Part shown: positions 16,549-25,134 of the stretch, piece after piece
Layout: every line of letters begins with the position of its first letter
Position numbering within the stretch: the stretch's first letter is position 1
Origin: Bacteroidota bacterium
Lineage (GTDB): Bacteria; Bacteroidota; Ignavibacteria; Ignavibacteriales; Ignavibacteriaceae
Direction of reading: 5' to 3'
Length of the DNA: 64,000 nt
NCBI GenBank assembly: GCA_020161395.1
Contig: JAIUOE010000011.1
Location: 58,314-122,313, forward strand
The notes under the pieces: model-generated
Database searches by the model: none
What the model was told of the DNA's origin: nothing
Seen by the model: only the letters and a program-made list of their open reading frames with translations
Translations under genes and position numbers: made by a program

Positions 16549-19059
16549 TTAAAAACCTTTACCAAACTGGAAGTGGAACTGCCATTTTGGATCAGTACCA
16601 TCAACTTCCCGTCTGTCAAATCCGTAACCAAGATCAAATCCGAGCAATCCGACAGGATTAATAAGTATCCTCGCACCGAAACCGGCACTTCTGCGAAGCT
16701 TGAACGGATCTGCAGTTGTAATATTTTCGAACACATTTCCTGCCTCGGCAAATGCGAGAACATATAACGGCATCGGATCGAGAGATACCGCAAATCTCAA
16801 TTCTGCGATGTATTTGAAGAACATTCTTCCACCAATTACATCACCATTGGTCTGTCGTGGACCGACCGTTCTGTCGTCATAACCCCTCAGAGAGGTTGTA
16901 GCTATCACGAGTCCGGCACCGCCCATATAAAACAGTTCAAAAGGTTGTATGGTAGTATTCTTTTTCAGTTCCTCGATATAGCCCATATCACTGCTCAGAT
17001 AAAGGGCAAATCTGTTGGAATTGAACAATCTTTTATACCACTCTGTTGTGAGTGTCATTTTAAAGTAGTCTACCGAACCCGGTAAAAAAGGACCGCCACT
17101 GATTTCAGACGACCAGGTGAGTGATGATCCCTTTGAAGGGAAAATTGGATTATCCACATCTTTTCTGTTCAAGGTGAAACCAAGGGTAAACTGTTCTGAT
17201 TCACCTTCTCTGTAGAATCCGCCACCATTCAATACATTATTGTTCTGGTATCTGAAAAATCCCTGGATGTAAAAATAATCATCGGGCCACTTGAGACGAC
17301 GGCCAACTTTGACCGATCCGCCAGCCTGAAACAGATCATAAATATAACTCTGTCTTGTAGAAAACAGATCAAAACCCACAAGTGTCGGCGAATTCATGAA
17401 CCAGGGTTCTGTAAAGCCGAATGAAAATGTCCTGTAAAGATTACCAACACCAAACTGCCAGTTAAAACTTAAAATCTGTCCTGCACCAAGTTGGAACGGT
17501 TCAGCAATCGAGAAGTTATTCAGAGTAACACCGATTGCACCGGAAAATCCAAACGATCCGCTGTATCCAATTGAAGCATTTAAATAATCGCTCGACTTTT
17601 CTTCAACTATGAATGCAACATTTACGGTGCTGTCATTTTCAAGGTTGTAATCGACACCCTCTTTGTACAATTTCTCAACATTAAAATACTGAAGATTTGC
17701 AAGCTGTTGCAGACTTCTGATCATGGCAGCTTTATTGAAAAAGTCACTCGGGACAGTGTATAATTCCCGTCTGATCACCTTTTCTTTCGTCTTGTCATTC
17801 CCCTTTATCGAAACTTTACCAATCTTAAACTGATTGTTTTCATTAACTGAAATGTAAATATCAATCGAATCCTTGGCAACTTTCTTCTCGGCAGCATTGA
17901 CTGTAAAAGTCAGATAGCCATTGTCAAGATAGAGTGAAGCGACATCGTTCTGCTTTTCGTTTCCGCGTAAATTCTGATTAAATGAAATCAGATCGTATAT
18001 GTCACCCGTTTTAAAACCTAATCTCTCGTTTAATACTTCAGAATTGTAAACTGTGTTCCCTTCCCACACGATATTTCTTATTTTATACCTCGAACCTTCA
18101 AGAATGTTGAAATAAACATCAACCATTTTCTTGTCTTCGGTATAAACAAGCGAATCCGACAGAATTTCAGCGTCCCTGAATCCGTTTTGATTCAGGAATT
18201 TGAGAAGTGTCTCTTTATCTTTTTTTACCTTTTCAGGTTCATATCTCGCAGAACTCCAGAATTTCCACCATTTTTTCTCCGACAATTCCTCAAGTTCGCT
18301 TTTCAGGTCCTCTTCAGAGTAAAAACTGTTTCCGGTGAACCTGATGTTTCTTACGCTTAAGCGGCTGTTTTCTTCAATTTTGAATTTAACCAGTTTCCTG
18401 ACCTTAATCTTGTCAGAAAGATTGCGGTTCACTCCCTGCAGGTCGTCGTATGTGGTTGTAATCTCGTCAGAGAAATCCTTTTGATTCCGCCATGTAACCG
18501 ACATTTTGTTACCCATGGAATCGATTGAAAGGAAATCATAATAAATGACATCAACTTTGGTGTTTAGATAACCTTCTTTGGTGTAGGCATCAATAATTTT
18601 ATTTTTGATCCGGATCAATTCCTGAGGTTTAAGAATTTGACCCCGCACGAGAGAAATCATTTCCTCAAGTTCTGATTTGCTGAGTTCGGAGTTTCCCTGC
18701 AAAACCATTTGTTCAAAACGGGGATATTCTGAAACCTTGATCTTAAGAAAAACACCATTTTCAAAATACTTTTCAATAATTATCTGGATATCGGAAAAGA
18801 TTCTCAAATCCCAAAGGTTTTTAACGGCACTGATCGTTTCATCTCCGGGAATTTGAATTTCCCTGCCGGTATCCTTGATTTTTTTCAGTCCTGAATATTC
18901 CACTATGGTGTTTGCATCTGCAGTGACATTCCCCTCTACCGAAACAGAGAGAACTTTATAGTATGTCGTATTTATCTGGGAGTATACAGAAGGGACACAA
19001 AAAAATAGTAAAAATAAGAAAAATGAAAACTTCAATCCCGAAAAGTGGAATCTCATCAT
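16549..19059 (-). CDS. bamA: outer membrane protein assembly factor BamA (Omp85)
   Basis: 836 residues. Signal peptide ending near 'PSVYSQ'; POTRA repeats over about 30-440 (e.g. 'VSVEGNVTADANTIVEYSGLK', 'ENSRLSVRNIRFTGNSFYSEEDL', 'FKIGKVSIKGNDKTKEKVI'); then a C-terminal 16-stranded barrel with 'SLRGYDDRTVGP', the conserved loop 6 (V/I)RG(F/Y) element. The last residues 'WQFHFQFGKGF' end in Phe, the outer-membrane signature. It inserts barrels such as the PorU/PorV partners. Its ATG overlaps the uppS stop as TAATG. Confidence 0.93.
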   Translation of the reverse strand: MMRFHFSGLKFSFFLFLLFFCVPSVYSQINTTYYKVLSVSVEGNVTADANTIVEYSGLKKIKDTGREIQIPGDETISAVKNLWDLRIFSDIQIIIEKYFENGVFLKIKVSEYPRFEQMVLQGNSELSKSELEEMISLVRGQILKPQELIRIKNKIIDAYTKEGYLNTKVDVIYYDFLSIDSMGNKMSVTWRNQKDFSDEITTTYDDLQGVNRNLSDKIKVRKLVKFKIEENSRLSVRNIRFTGNSFYSEEDLKSELEELSEKKWWKFWSSARYEPEKVKKDKETLLKFLNQNGFRDAEILSDSLVYTEDKKMVDVYFNILEGSRYKIRNIVWEGNTVYNSEVLNERLGFKTGDIYDLISFNQNLRGNEKQNDVASLYLDNGYLTFTVNAAEKKVAKDSIDIYISVNENNQFKIGKVSIKGNDKTKEKVIRRELYTVPSDFFNKAAMIRSLQQLANLQYFNVEKLYKEGVDYNLENDSTVNVAFIVEEKSSDYLNASIGYSGSFGFSGAIGVTLNNFSIAEPFQLGAGQILSFNWQFGVGNLYRTFSFGFTEPWFMNSPTLVGFDLFSTRQSYIYDLFQAGGSVKVGRRLKWPDDYFYIQGFFRYQNNNVLNGGGFYREGESEQFTLGFTLNRKDVDNPIFPSKGSSLTWSSEISGGPFLPGSVDYFKMTLTTEWYKRLFNSNRFALYLSSDMGYIEELKKNTTIQPFELFYMGGAGLVIATTSLRGYDDRTVGPRQTNGDVIGGRMFFKYIAELRFAVSLDPMPLYVLAFAEAGNVFENITTADPFKLRRSAGFGARILINPVGLLGFDLGYGFDRREVDGTDPKWQFHFQFGKGF

Positions 19060-19841
19060 TATTGCCTTTGCTTTTGTAATTGTTCGCTGACTTTTCCGAA
19101 TCTTCGCTCGCGCTTTTTATAATCCTCGATTGCATCCATCAGTTCCTTTGTTCGGAATTGGGGCCAGAATACAGGGGTAATATAGATTTCCGAATATGCG
19201 AGTTGCCAAAGAAGGAAATTGCTTATTCGCATTTCGCCACTGGTGCGGATGAGGAGATCGGGGTCAGGAATGTTTTTTGTATTTAAGTATTTTGAGAATG
19301 TTTCAATTTTTATTTCATTCTCGCTTATTTTGCCGTCATTCAGATCTTTAACGATCCCTTTGACAGCATCGATTATTTCCCACCTGCCACTGTAGCTGAG
19401 AGCGAGAACAAGAGTAAGTGTCTTATTGTTTTTTGTTTTTTCGATGGCATCGGAGAGTTCATGTTGAACTTCCGTTGGAAGTGAGCAAATATCTCCAATC
19501 GCCATCAGTTTTACATCGTTGTTGTGCAACTCCTGTATCTCTCTCCTGAGAACTTTCACAAGCAGCCTCATGAGAGTTGTTACCTCTGTCTTGGGACGCT
19601 TCCAGTTCTCCGTGGAAAAAGTATAGAGGGTCAGATACTTGACACCGGCTTTGGCACTTGCCTTGACGATTTCCCTGACCGACTCGACTCCCTCTCTGTG
19701 ACCGGCAATCCGGGGGAGATTATTACTCTTAGCCCAACGACCATTTCCATCCATTATGATGGCTATATGACGGGGTACTTCGCTATGAGTATTCAGTGTT
19801 TTAGATTCTGTTTGAGATGTACTGATATTTGCTTTGCCCAA
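19059..19841 (-). CDS. uppS: di-trans,poly-cis-undecaprenyl diphosphate synthase (isoprenyl transferase)
   Basis: 260 residues. The cis-prenyltransferase start 'HIAIIMDGNGRWA' carries the catalytic Asp, followed by 'RIAGHREGVES'. The C-terminal half has 'LLIRTSGEMRISNFLLWQLAYSEIY', the conserved RTSGE-R-SNFLLWQ-AY-E block. It makes the C55 carrier for peptidoglycan and O-antigen. First gene of uppS-bamA-skp-skp-lpxD, an arrangement common in diderms. An N-terminal Ser/Thr-rich extension of about 22 residues precedes the domain, so the true start could be slightly downstream. Confidence 0.94.
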   Translation of the reverse strand: MGKANISTSQTESKTLNTHSEVPRHIAIIMDGNGRWAKSNNLPRIAGHREGVESVREIVKASAKAGVKYLTLYTFSTENWKRPKTEVTTLMRLLVKVLRREIQELHNNDVKLMAIGDICSLPTEVQHELSDAIEKTKNNKTLTLVLALSYSGRWEIIDAVKGIVKDLNDGKISENEIKIETFSKYLNTKNIPDPDLLIRTSGEMRISNFLLWQLAYSEIYITPVFWPQFRTKELMDAIEDYKKRERRFGKVSEQLQKQRQ

Positions 19842-20001
19842 CTGTGGACCGGTTAGTTACAAAAATAAAAATTCAAAGAAAGGAATTTTAAATATTTTTC
19901 GACGGAAAAACAAATTACTTTAACAATTAGCAAACATCTGAATAATTTTTTTGCTAAAAAAGTCAAAAAGAAGGGAGATTTTTGGAATTTGTCTCTTTTA
20001 G

Positions 20002-20448
20002 CTAATTAATAAACCGGGGGAGCAAAGTTTTTGACTGAGCAAGAGCTTCGTTGAACAGTATTTCGGATTCCGGCTCGCACAGAACGAGTTCTATATTTTC
20101 GGAAAGAGAAGCCAGATCGCTTTCAACCAGATGTTTTATCAGGAAAAAGTTCTTTCTTGCGAGGGCGATAAAGAGCTTCACCGGATTCCCGCTGTATGTC
20201 GATTTCCGTTCAGCGAGAAACTTAATCTTTTTTCTGATAAACTCCGTATCCATCCCGGACAAATCATCGATCACGATTCCTATCGCGAATTCCTTCTTTT
20301 GCTTTGCCAAAATATCAATCTGAAACTCACCGATGTCGGGTGGATCCGGAATATATGTGCCGTATCGCCTGCCGAGTGTCGAGTATCCACTCGATCTCAA
20401 CTTAAAATACAGCTTGTCAGTCAGGTCTCTTTTATTTAACGAATGCAT
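20002..20448 (-). CDS. conserved-looking protein of unknown function in the lexA operon
   Basis: 148 residues, soluble. I do not recognise the family. The segment 'GEFQIDILAKQKKEFAIGIVID' (about 41-62) has the beta-hairpin spacing of a PD-(D/E)xK nuclease core, but the expected E-x-K is 'AIGIV', so if it is that fold it is probably inactive; this is a weak inference. Translation is well supported by AGGAGG placed 6 nt before the ATG. It follows the WYL-like gene by 16 bp and so falls under LexA control, suggesting a DNA-damage-related role. No sure terminator follows. Confidence 0.6.
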   Translation of the reverse strand: MHSLNKRDLTDKLYFKLRSSGYSTLGRRYGTYIPDPPDIGEFQIDILAKQKKEFAIGIVIDDLSGMDTEFIRKKIKFLAERKSTYSGNPVKLFIALARKNFFLIKHLVESDLASLSENIELVLCEPESEILFNEALAQSKTLLPRFIN

Positions 20449-20464
20449 AATTTCCTCCTGGTTC

Positions 20465-20713
20465 CTATTGAAAACGGGATGTATTTACTACTCTGGGAGC
20501 GAATCTCTCCTGTTCAAGTACTTTGATGTTATAGATTTTGCGAAACTCAAATTTCTGAATCGTATCAGTATCACTGATTTTTCCATATATCGTTTTTTTA
20601 CCCTCTTTGTCGCACGAAATGATGTACGGATCAATGACAAGTTGCTGCATTGAATAGTAAAATCTGATTTTGTTTCTGTTTTTGATTGCTTTGTTCAATA
20701 TATCTGTTTTCAT
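20465..20713 (-). CDS. free-standing WYL-domain-like small protein
   Basis: 82 residues. The sequence follows the WYL domain plan: 'LNKAIKNRNKIRFYY' (helix and first strand, L-x-x-A-I...I-x-F-x-Y), 'LVIDPYII' (V-x-P), a 'GKKTIYGK' strand, and 'KFEFRKIYNIKVLEQERFAP' at the end (F-R-x-x-R-I...F-x-P). WYL domains usually sit behind a helix-turn-helix and sense nucleic-acid or nucleotide ligands; here there is no DNA-binding domain. A strong GAGGAA lies 5 nt before the ATG and lexA ends 9 bp upstream, so it is co-transcribed with lexA. Domain assignment by pattern only. Confidence 0.65.
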   Translation of the reverse strand: MKTDILNKAIKNRNKIRFYYSMQQLVIDPYIISCDKEGKKTIYGKISDTDTIQKFEFRKIYNIKVLEQERFAPRVVNTSRFQ

Positions 20714-20722
20714 TTTAATTCC

Positions 20723-21364
20723 TCAGTTATACCACCTTAAAACACCGACAACTTTACCGGCTATTGAAAAATCACTTGTTGGCTTTATCTCGATAACGGG
20801 AAATGCATCATTCTCCGGAACAAGAGTGGTCTTGCCATCTTTTTTCAGGTACCTTTTTACTGTTGCATCACCGTCAACCATTGCAACAACGATATCGTAG
20901 TTGTGTACCGGTTTCTTTGGTGAAACCACGACAATATCACCTTCGTAGATTCCGGCATTTATCATACTCTCCCCTTTCACCTTCAAAGCATAGCAGTCAT
21001 CAGTAGTTCTCACGAAGACTGAATCGATCACTATGCTTCCCTCAAGATTTTCCTCTGCCAGAATCGGCAATCCGGCTGCAACTCTTCCGACTACCGGAAC
21101 ATTGATTGCCGAATCGATTCTTGATTCTGTCTCCCGGTCAAATCCGGAATCTGTTCTTAAGGAAATTCCCCTGCTTACATTGCTGCTCATATTCAGATAT
21201 CCTTTTTTATAGAGAGTATCCAAATGCTTTTTTGCTCCACTTGGCGAGTTAAAACCAAAATGAGAAGCTATCTCTCTTACTGAGGGAGCATATCCATTGT
21301 TCCCGATATACTGAGATACAAATATCAGTATCTCTTTTTGTCTGTCTGTAAGGTCATTTTTCAC
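20723..21364 (-). CDS. lexA: SOS repressor LexA
   Basis: 213 residues from a GTG start (21362-21364; the nearby ATG is out of frame). A winged-helix DNA-binding domain (1-70, 'YAPSVREIASHFGF') is followed by the S24 self-cleavage domain: scissile Ala97-Gly98 in 'VAAGLP', nucleophile Ser133 in 'KGESM', and general-base Lys170 in 'ATVKR'. RecA-stimulated cleavage inactivates the repressor after DNA damage. It heads a three-gene operon with a WYL-like protein and an unknown protein, and its promoter contains a perfect palindrome, so it is almost certainly autoregulated. Confidence 0.95.
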   Translation of the reverse strand: MKNDLTDRQKEILIFVSQYIGNNGYAPSVREIASHFGFNSPSGAKKHLDTLYKKGYLNMSSNVSRGISLRTDSGFDRETESRIDSAINVPVVGRVAAGLPILAEENLEGSIVIDSVFVRTTDDCYALKVKGESMINAGIYEGDIVVVSPKKPVHNYDIVVAMVDGDATVKRYLKKDGKTTLVPENDAFPVIEIKPTSDFSIAGKVVGVLRWYN

Positions 21365-21396
21365 TGTTCACCTAAAGTAATCAATTGTACACCACA

Positions 21397-21425
21397 AATA
21401 TAGTGTACAGATGTACACTTGTCAA
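21397..21425 (-). promoter_or_regulatory. lexA promoter
   Basis: On the minus strand TTGACA (21420-21425) is followed after 17 nt by TATATT (21397-21402), continuing as TATATTTG, a match to both sigma70-type and Bacteroidota TAnnTTTG elements. The leader would be about 25 nt. Confidence 0.75.
21402..21419. promoter_or_regulatory. probable LexA operator (SOS box)
   Basis: Perfect inverted repeat AGTGTAC-AGAT-GTACACT that fills the spacer of the lexA promoter, where a bound repressor would block polymerase. A further GTACAC half-site lies at 21387-21392, near the predicted transcription start, spaced 10 bp from GTGTAC (21403-21408). The layout resembles the 4-bp-spaced GAAC/GTTC box of Gram-positive LexA, but with GTAC half-sites. 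Assignment as a LexA site is inferred from position. Confidence 0.75.
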
Positions 21426-21523
21426 GTACTTTCTGCAATTTTTTTTAAGAAAAATGTTTTACATTGCCAGTTAAGGGCATGCTTCTTATATTTTTGATTG
21501 ATTTATTATATTTTAGGCAAAAA

Positions 21524-22306
21524 TTGAAGATATTAATTTCAAATGACGACGGCATAGATTCCTACGGAATTATTGCCCTGGGAAGGGAGCTCGAAAAATT
21601 TGGTGAAGTGTTCATTGTTGCTCCCATTTTCGAACAAAGTGCCGCCGGGCACTCAATCACCATGAAGAGACCACTTAAAGTAGTAAAGCATTTCGTGGAA
21701 GGCAGATTCTTTGGATATGCCATTAACGGTACACCGGCTGATTGTGTAAAGATAGGCATCACAAAAGTGCTGAATTTTATTCCTGATGTCGTGGTTTCCG
21801 GAATCAACCACGGTTCAAACACCGCTACCAATATCGTGTACTCCGGAACAGTTTCTGCCGCACGGGAAGCATCGATGATGGATATCCCCGGAATCGCATT
21901 TTCAATAAATGGCAGAACTTCAGAAAATATCGACTGGGCAGCGGAAGCGGCTGCAAAAATTACTGTAAAAGCACTAGAGCATGGCTTTGAAAACGGGAAA
22001 CTTCTAAATGTAAATTTCCCGAACCTCCCAAAATCAGAGATTAAAGGTACCCTCATCACAAGACAGGGAATTTCCAGATTTGCTGACACTTATGACACAG
22101 TACACGATATCATCGGAAGAGAATATCACCAGCTCAAGGGCGATTTTATAAACCTCGATGGTACTGACCTTTCCATAGACCAGAATGCCATCGAAAACGG
22201 TTACATCTCAATCACTCCGATTCAGCTTGATTCCACAGACCATACTGAGATCGCCAAAATAAAAACCTGGAATTTTGAAAATCTGAACGGAACCGATGGA
22301 AATTAG
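21524..22306 (+). CDS. surE: 5'/3'-nucleotidase SurE
   Basis: 260 residues from the TTG at 21524, chosen because AGG lies 6 nt upstream and the protein then starts '(M)KILISNDDGIDS' like known SurE; the in-frame ATG at 21464 would add 20 residues with no homology. Metal ligands Asp8-Asp9 lie in 'SNDDG', with 'VSGINHGSNT' near residue 90 and 'YSGTVSAAREA' shortly after, all conserved. It dephosphorylates nucleoside monophosphates. The divergent lexA start is 160 bp away. The next gene starts 3 bp after its stop. Confidence 0.92.
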   Translation: MKILISNDDGIDSYGIIALGRELEKFGEVFIVAPIFEQSAAGHSITMKRPLKVVKHFVEGRFFGYAINGTPADCVKIGITKVLNFIPDVVVSGINHGSNTATNIVYSGTVSAAREASMMDIPGIAFSINGRTSENIDWAAEAAAKITVKALEHGFENGKLLNVNFPNLPKSEIKGTLITRQGISRFADTYDTVHDIIGREYHQLKGDFINLDGTDLSIDQNAIENGYISITPIQLDSTDHTEIAKIKTWNFENLNGTDGN

Positions 22307-22308
22307 AA

Positions 22309-24450
22309 TTGCCTGAGCAAATATCACTTCTGATTTCCGGGTCATGGCTCTACTATTTCATTGCTGCGTCTCTGCTGGCTTTGCTGGCATGGTATTATTA
22401 CAGAATCACCATTCCAGTTGTTTCATCAGCCAAAAGAATTTTTCTGCTGATCTTGAGAAGTACAATTCTCCTGACACTTGCGTTGCTTTTGTTCAGTCCG
22501 GCTCTGAATCTGGTTTTTACATCGATACAGAACCCGGTTAACTATTTTTTCATCGACAGATCAGAATCGATCAAGTTTGACGATGGGACAAAAAGAGAAG
22601 AAGTGATCAACAAATTTCTTGCTGACCTCGCTGCTTCACCTCTTGGCAAAAATTCCAAAGTATTCTCCTTCTCCAAATCGGTGGATTCCATCACTGCAAA
22701 CTCAAATTCAGGGAAACTGAAATTTGACGGTGAGGTAACGAATTTTGAAAGCATATTTGAATTTGCCAAAGAAAAAAAATTAAAAAATGCCACCATTACC
22801 ATCGTTTCTGACGGTGTGATGACTGATGGGACGAATCCACTTGTCAGTGCAGGGAAACTCGGTATCCCGGTATGGTCGGTTCTTATTGGCGATTCCACTG
22901 TTAAAAAAGACATAGCCGTGGAAAATGTATTGTACAACGATTATATCTTTAAGGGGAGCCGTTCCCCAGTTACTGCTACCTTGCAGGTTGCAGGATTTCC
23001 GAATACAGATATAAAAGTCGACCTTACTGAAGATGGAAGGATTATCGAGTCAGCCACTGTATCAGTTGATAAAAATGGCTCCACTTCGATCAGTTTTACA
23101 TATATCCCGAAATCGACAGGGATTAAAAAACTTGCAGTAACTGTAAAAAATTTTCCGGCTGAGGTGAATAAACAAAACAACTCCTTTCCGTTCTTTGTTA
23201 ATGTAATTGACAACAGAAAAAAAGTGCTGGTTTTGTCCGGAGCTCCCACACCGGATGTTACATTCATCAAAAATGCCCTCTCAGGTGATTCCAATCTGAC
23301 AGTGAGATCAATGACTTTTGATGCGTCAGACAAGCCACTCGAAAAGGATATAAACAGCTCGGTTCTCGACAGCACAGGTGTCCTTGTACTGGTTAACTAT
23401 CCTGTCAAATCGATCCCGGGGGCTATTCAGGATAAAGTTGTTGATCTTATTTCCAACAGGAATGTTCCCGTCTTCATTCTGATCAATCAATACTCAGATC
23501 TCGCTCTTCTGAAAAAAATTGAGCCTTGGCTTCCTGTAACACTTCGACCCGGAGCCGGTGTCGATTTCGAGGCTCAACTTTCGATGGCAGAAGGGGTTGA
23601 AAGAAATCCGCTCTTCTACTCGAGTGACCCTGCATCACTAAAGGAATGGGATGCACTCCCCCCTGTCCTGATTCCAAATTTACGGGCAGATGCCAGACCC
23701 GAGAGTCAGGTACTGGCTTATGTAAAACTGAACAATAAAGTGTTGCCCAATCCGTTGATCGTAAGCCGGAATTTTGGATTTAAGCGATCTTTGGCAATTA
23801 TCGCCGGCGATATCTGGAAGTGGAAATTGAAGGCAAAGAAGGAACGGCTCTTTGATGATTTTCTTTTCAGTTCAGCAAAATGGCTCGGAGCAGTAAAAGA
23901 TAAAAAGAGATTCAGTGTAAGGACAAACAAAAGATTTTATTCCAGAAATGAGCAGGTTGAGTTCATTGCAGAAGCGTATACAGAATCGTTCGACCCCCTT
24001 TCTGATGCAGATGTCAAGATTTTGATCAACTCCCCTAACGGGAAAACTGAATTCAACTTATCACCAGTGGGAGCAGGAATTTATCAGGGTATTTATAAAC
24101 CTGAAAAAGCAGGAGACCATACATTCACAGGAACGGGGTTACTCGCCGGCAATACATTTGGTACCGATCAGGGTACTTTTAATATCGGCGATGTAAACAT
24201 CGAAATGGTTGATCCTTACGCAAACCCCGGTTTTCTAAGAGATCTCTCCTCGCTAACCGGTGGAAATTTCTATACTTACACCAATTACCTTAAATTCTTT
24301 GATGAACTGGAAAAAACAAACAGGGAAACATCAGTAGAATTCAAGGAGAACAAATCACATAATCTGTGGAACAACTCATGGATGCTGGTGGTGCTCGTTT
24401 TATTGCTTTCGACTGAATGGTTTTTAAGAAAAAGAGAAGGTATGATGTAG
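22309..24450 (+). CDS. VWA-like membrane protein of unknown function
   Basis: 713 residues, TTG start 3 bp after the surE stop. Two transmembrane segments lie at about 10-30 and 43-70. A VWA-like domain follows with a MIDAS-type D-x-S-x-S (Asp83, Ser85, Ser87 in 'FFIDRSES') and 'IVSDGVMTDG' near residue 167. The middle part ('RKKVLVLSGAPTPD') resembles the glutamine-amidotransferase-like region in related Bacteroidota proteins. A final helix near 685-705 precedes a basic tail. The large central part should lie in the periplasm. Function unknown; such proteins often sit with MoxR/BatA-type genes, absent here. Confidence 0.7.
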   Translation: MPEQISLLISGSWLYYFIAASLLALLAWYYYRITIPVVSSAKRIFLLILRSTILLTLALLLFSPALNLVFTSIQNPVNYFFIDRSESIKFDDGTKREEVINKFLADLAASPLGKNSKVFSFSKSVDSITANSNSGKLKFDGEVTNFESIFEFAKEKKLKNATITIVSDGVMTDGTNPLVSAGKLGIPVWSVLIGDSTVKKDIAVENVLYNDYIFKGSRSPVTATLQVAGFPNTDIKVDLTEDGRIIESATVSVDKNGSTSISFTYIPKSTGIKKLAVTVKNFPAEVNKQNNSFPFFVNVIDNRKKVLVLSGAPTPDVTFIKNALSGDSNLTVRSMTFDASDKPLEKDINSSVLDSTGVLVLVNYPVKSIPGAIQDKVVDLISNRNVPVFILINQYSDLALLKKIEPWLPVTLRPGAGVDFEAQLSMAEGVERNPLFYSSDPASLKEWDALPPVLIPNLRADARPESQVLAYVKLNNKVLPNPLIVSRNFGFKRSLAIIAGDIWKWKLKAKKERLFDDFLFSSAKWLGAVKDKKRFSVRTNKRFYSRNEQVEFIAEAYTESFDPLSDADVKILINSPNGKTEFNLSPVGAGIYQGIYKPEKAGDHTFTGTGLLAGNTFGTDQGTFNIGDVNIEMVDPYANPGFLRDLSSLTGGNFYTYTNYLKFFDELEKTNRETSVEFKENKSHNLWNNSWMLVVLVLLLSTEWFLRKREGMM

Positions 24451-25134
24451 GTGGCTCGGCTTGTTTCAAAACTTGCTGATGTTATTGTCCCCCGGTTTTG
24501 TATCCATTGCGAATCTCTTCTCCCCTTTGAGACAGATTTTTTGTGCAGGAAGTGTTACGAGAGTGAGCCCAAACTTGACCATTTCGTCTTATTAAAAATG
24601 CTCCACGAAAAATTTCATGACGAAGTGATAACTGATCTCTTCTCACTGGCTAAATTTACTCATGAATCCCCTCTCAGAACACTCGTATTATCTCTGAAAT
24701 ATCACGATTTATATCATGCAGGAAAGTATCTTGGCGAGCAGATTGGGAAGCATTTCAATGAGGCATTCAGTGTTTCAGGCATCGATTATATCGTTCCGGT
24801 TCCACTTCACAGATTAAGAATGATTGAGAGGGGTTTTAACCAGTCAGAAGAGATAGCCAAAGGCATAAGCAGGGCAACGGGGCTGTCAGTAGAAAAAAGC
24901 AACCTTAGAAGAATTCGCTACACCGAGGCACAAGTGGTTACCGGATCAAAAAGTGGAAGGGAGGGGAATCTTGTCGGGGCTTTTAAGGCAAAAAACCCGT
25001 TGCAGTTTACATCAAAAAATGTCCTTTTGGTTGACGATGTAATTACAACCGGGTCCACAATCCGGGAGGCAGCCAAAGCCCTTTGGGACTCCGGTGCTTC
25101 CAACATCTATGCAACTTCTGTTTTGATTGCCTGA
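24451..25134 (+). CDS. ComF-family phosphoribosyltransferase-like protein
   Basis: 227 residues, GTG start directly after the previous TAG. An N-terminal zinc finger (Cys pairs in 'CIHCESLL' and 'CRKCYE') is followed by the type I PRTase fold: 'IVPVPLHRLRMIERGFNQSEEIAKG' is the ComF signature, and the PRPP loop is 'VLLVDDVITTGST'. ComF/GntX proteins assist DNA uptake or use of DNA as carbon in some bacteria; elsewhere the role is unclear. Its TGA abuts the argS stop from the other strand without spacing. Confidence 0.87.
   Translation: MARLVSKLADVIVPRFCIHCESLLPFETDFLCRKCYESEPKLDHFVLLKMLHEKFHDEVITDLFSLAKFTHESPLRTLVLSLKYHDLYHAGKYLGEQIGKHFNEAFSVSGIDYIVPVPLHRLRMIERGFNQSEEIAKGISRATGLSVEKSNLRRIRYTEAQVVTGSKSGREGNLVGAFKAKNPLQFTSKNVLLVDDVITTGSTIREAAKALWDSGASNIYATSVLIA

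Noticed and set aside
19927..19957. TTAGCAAA/TTTGCTAA inverted repeat between uppS and the lexA operon
   Set aside because: AT-rich, 15-nt loop, followed by TTGTT rather than a T run on the minus strand; too weak to call as the terminator of the lexA operon, though it may act as one.
21464..21523. N-terminal extension of surE from the upstream ATG
   Set aside because: The 20 extra residues are hydrophobic with no SurE homology, and AGG sits correctly before the TTG at 21524.
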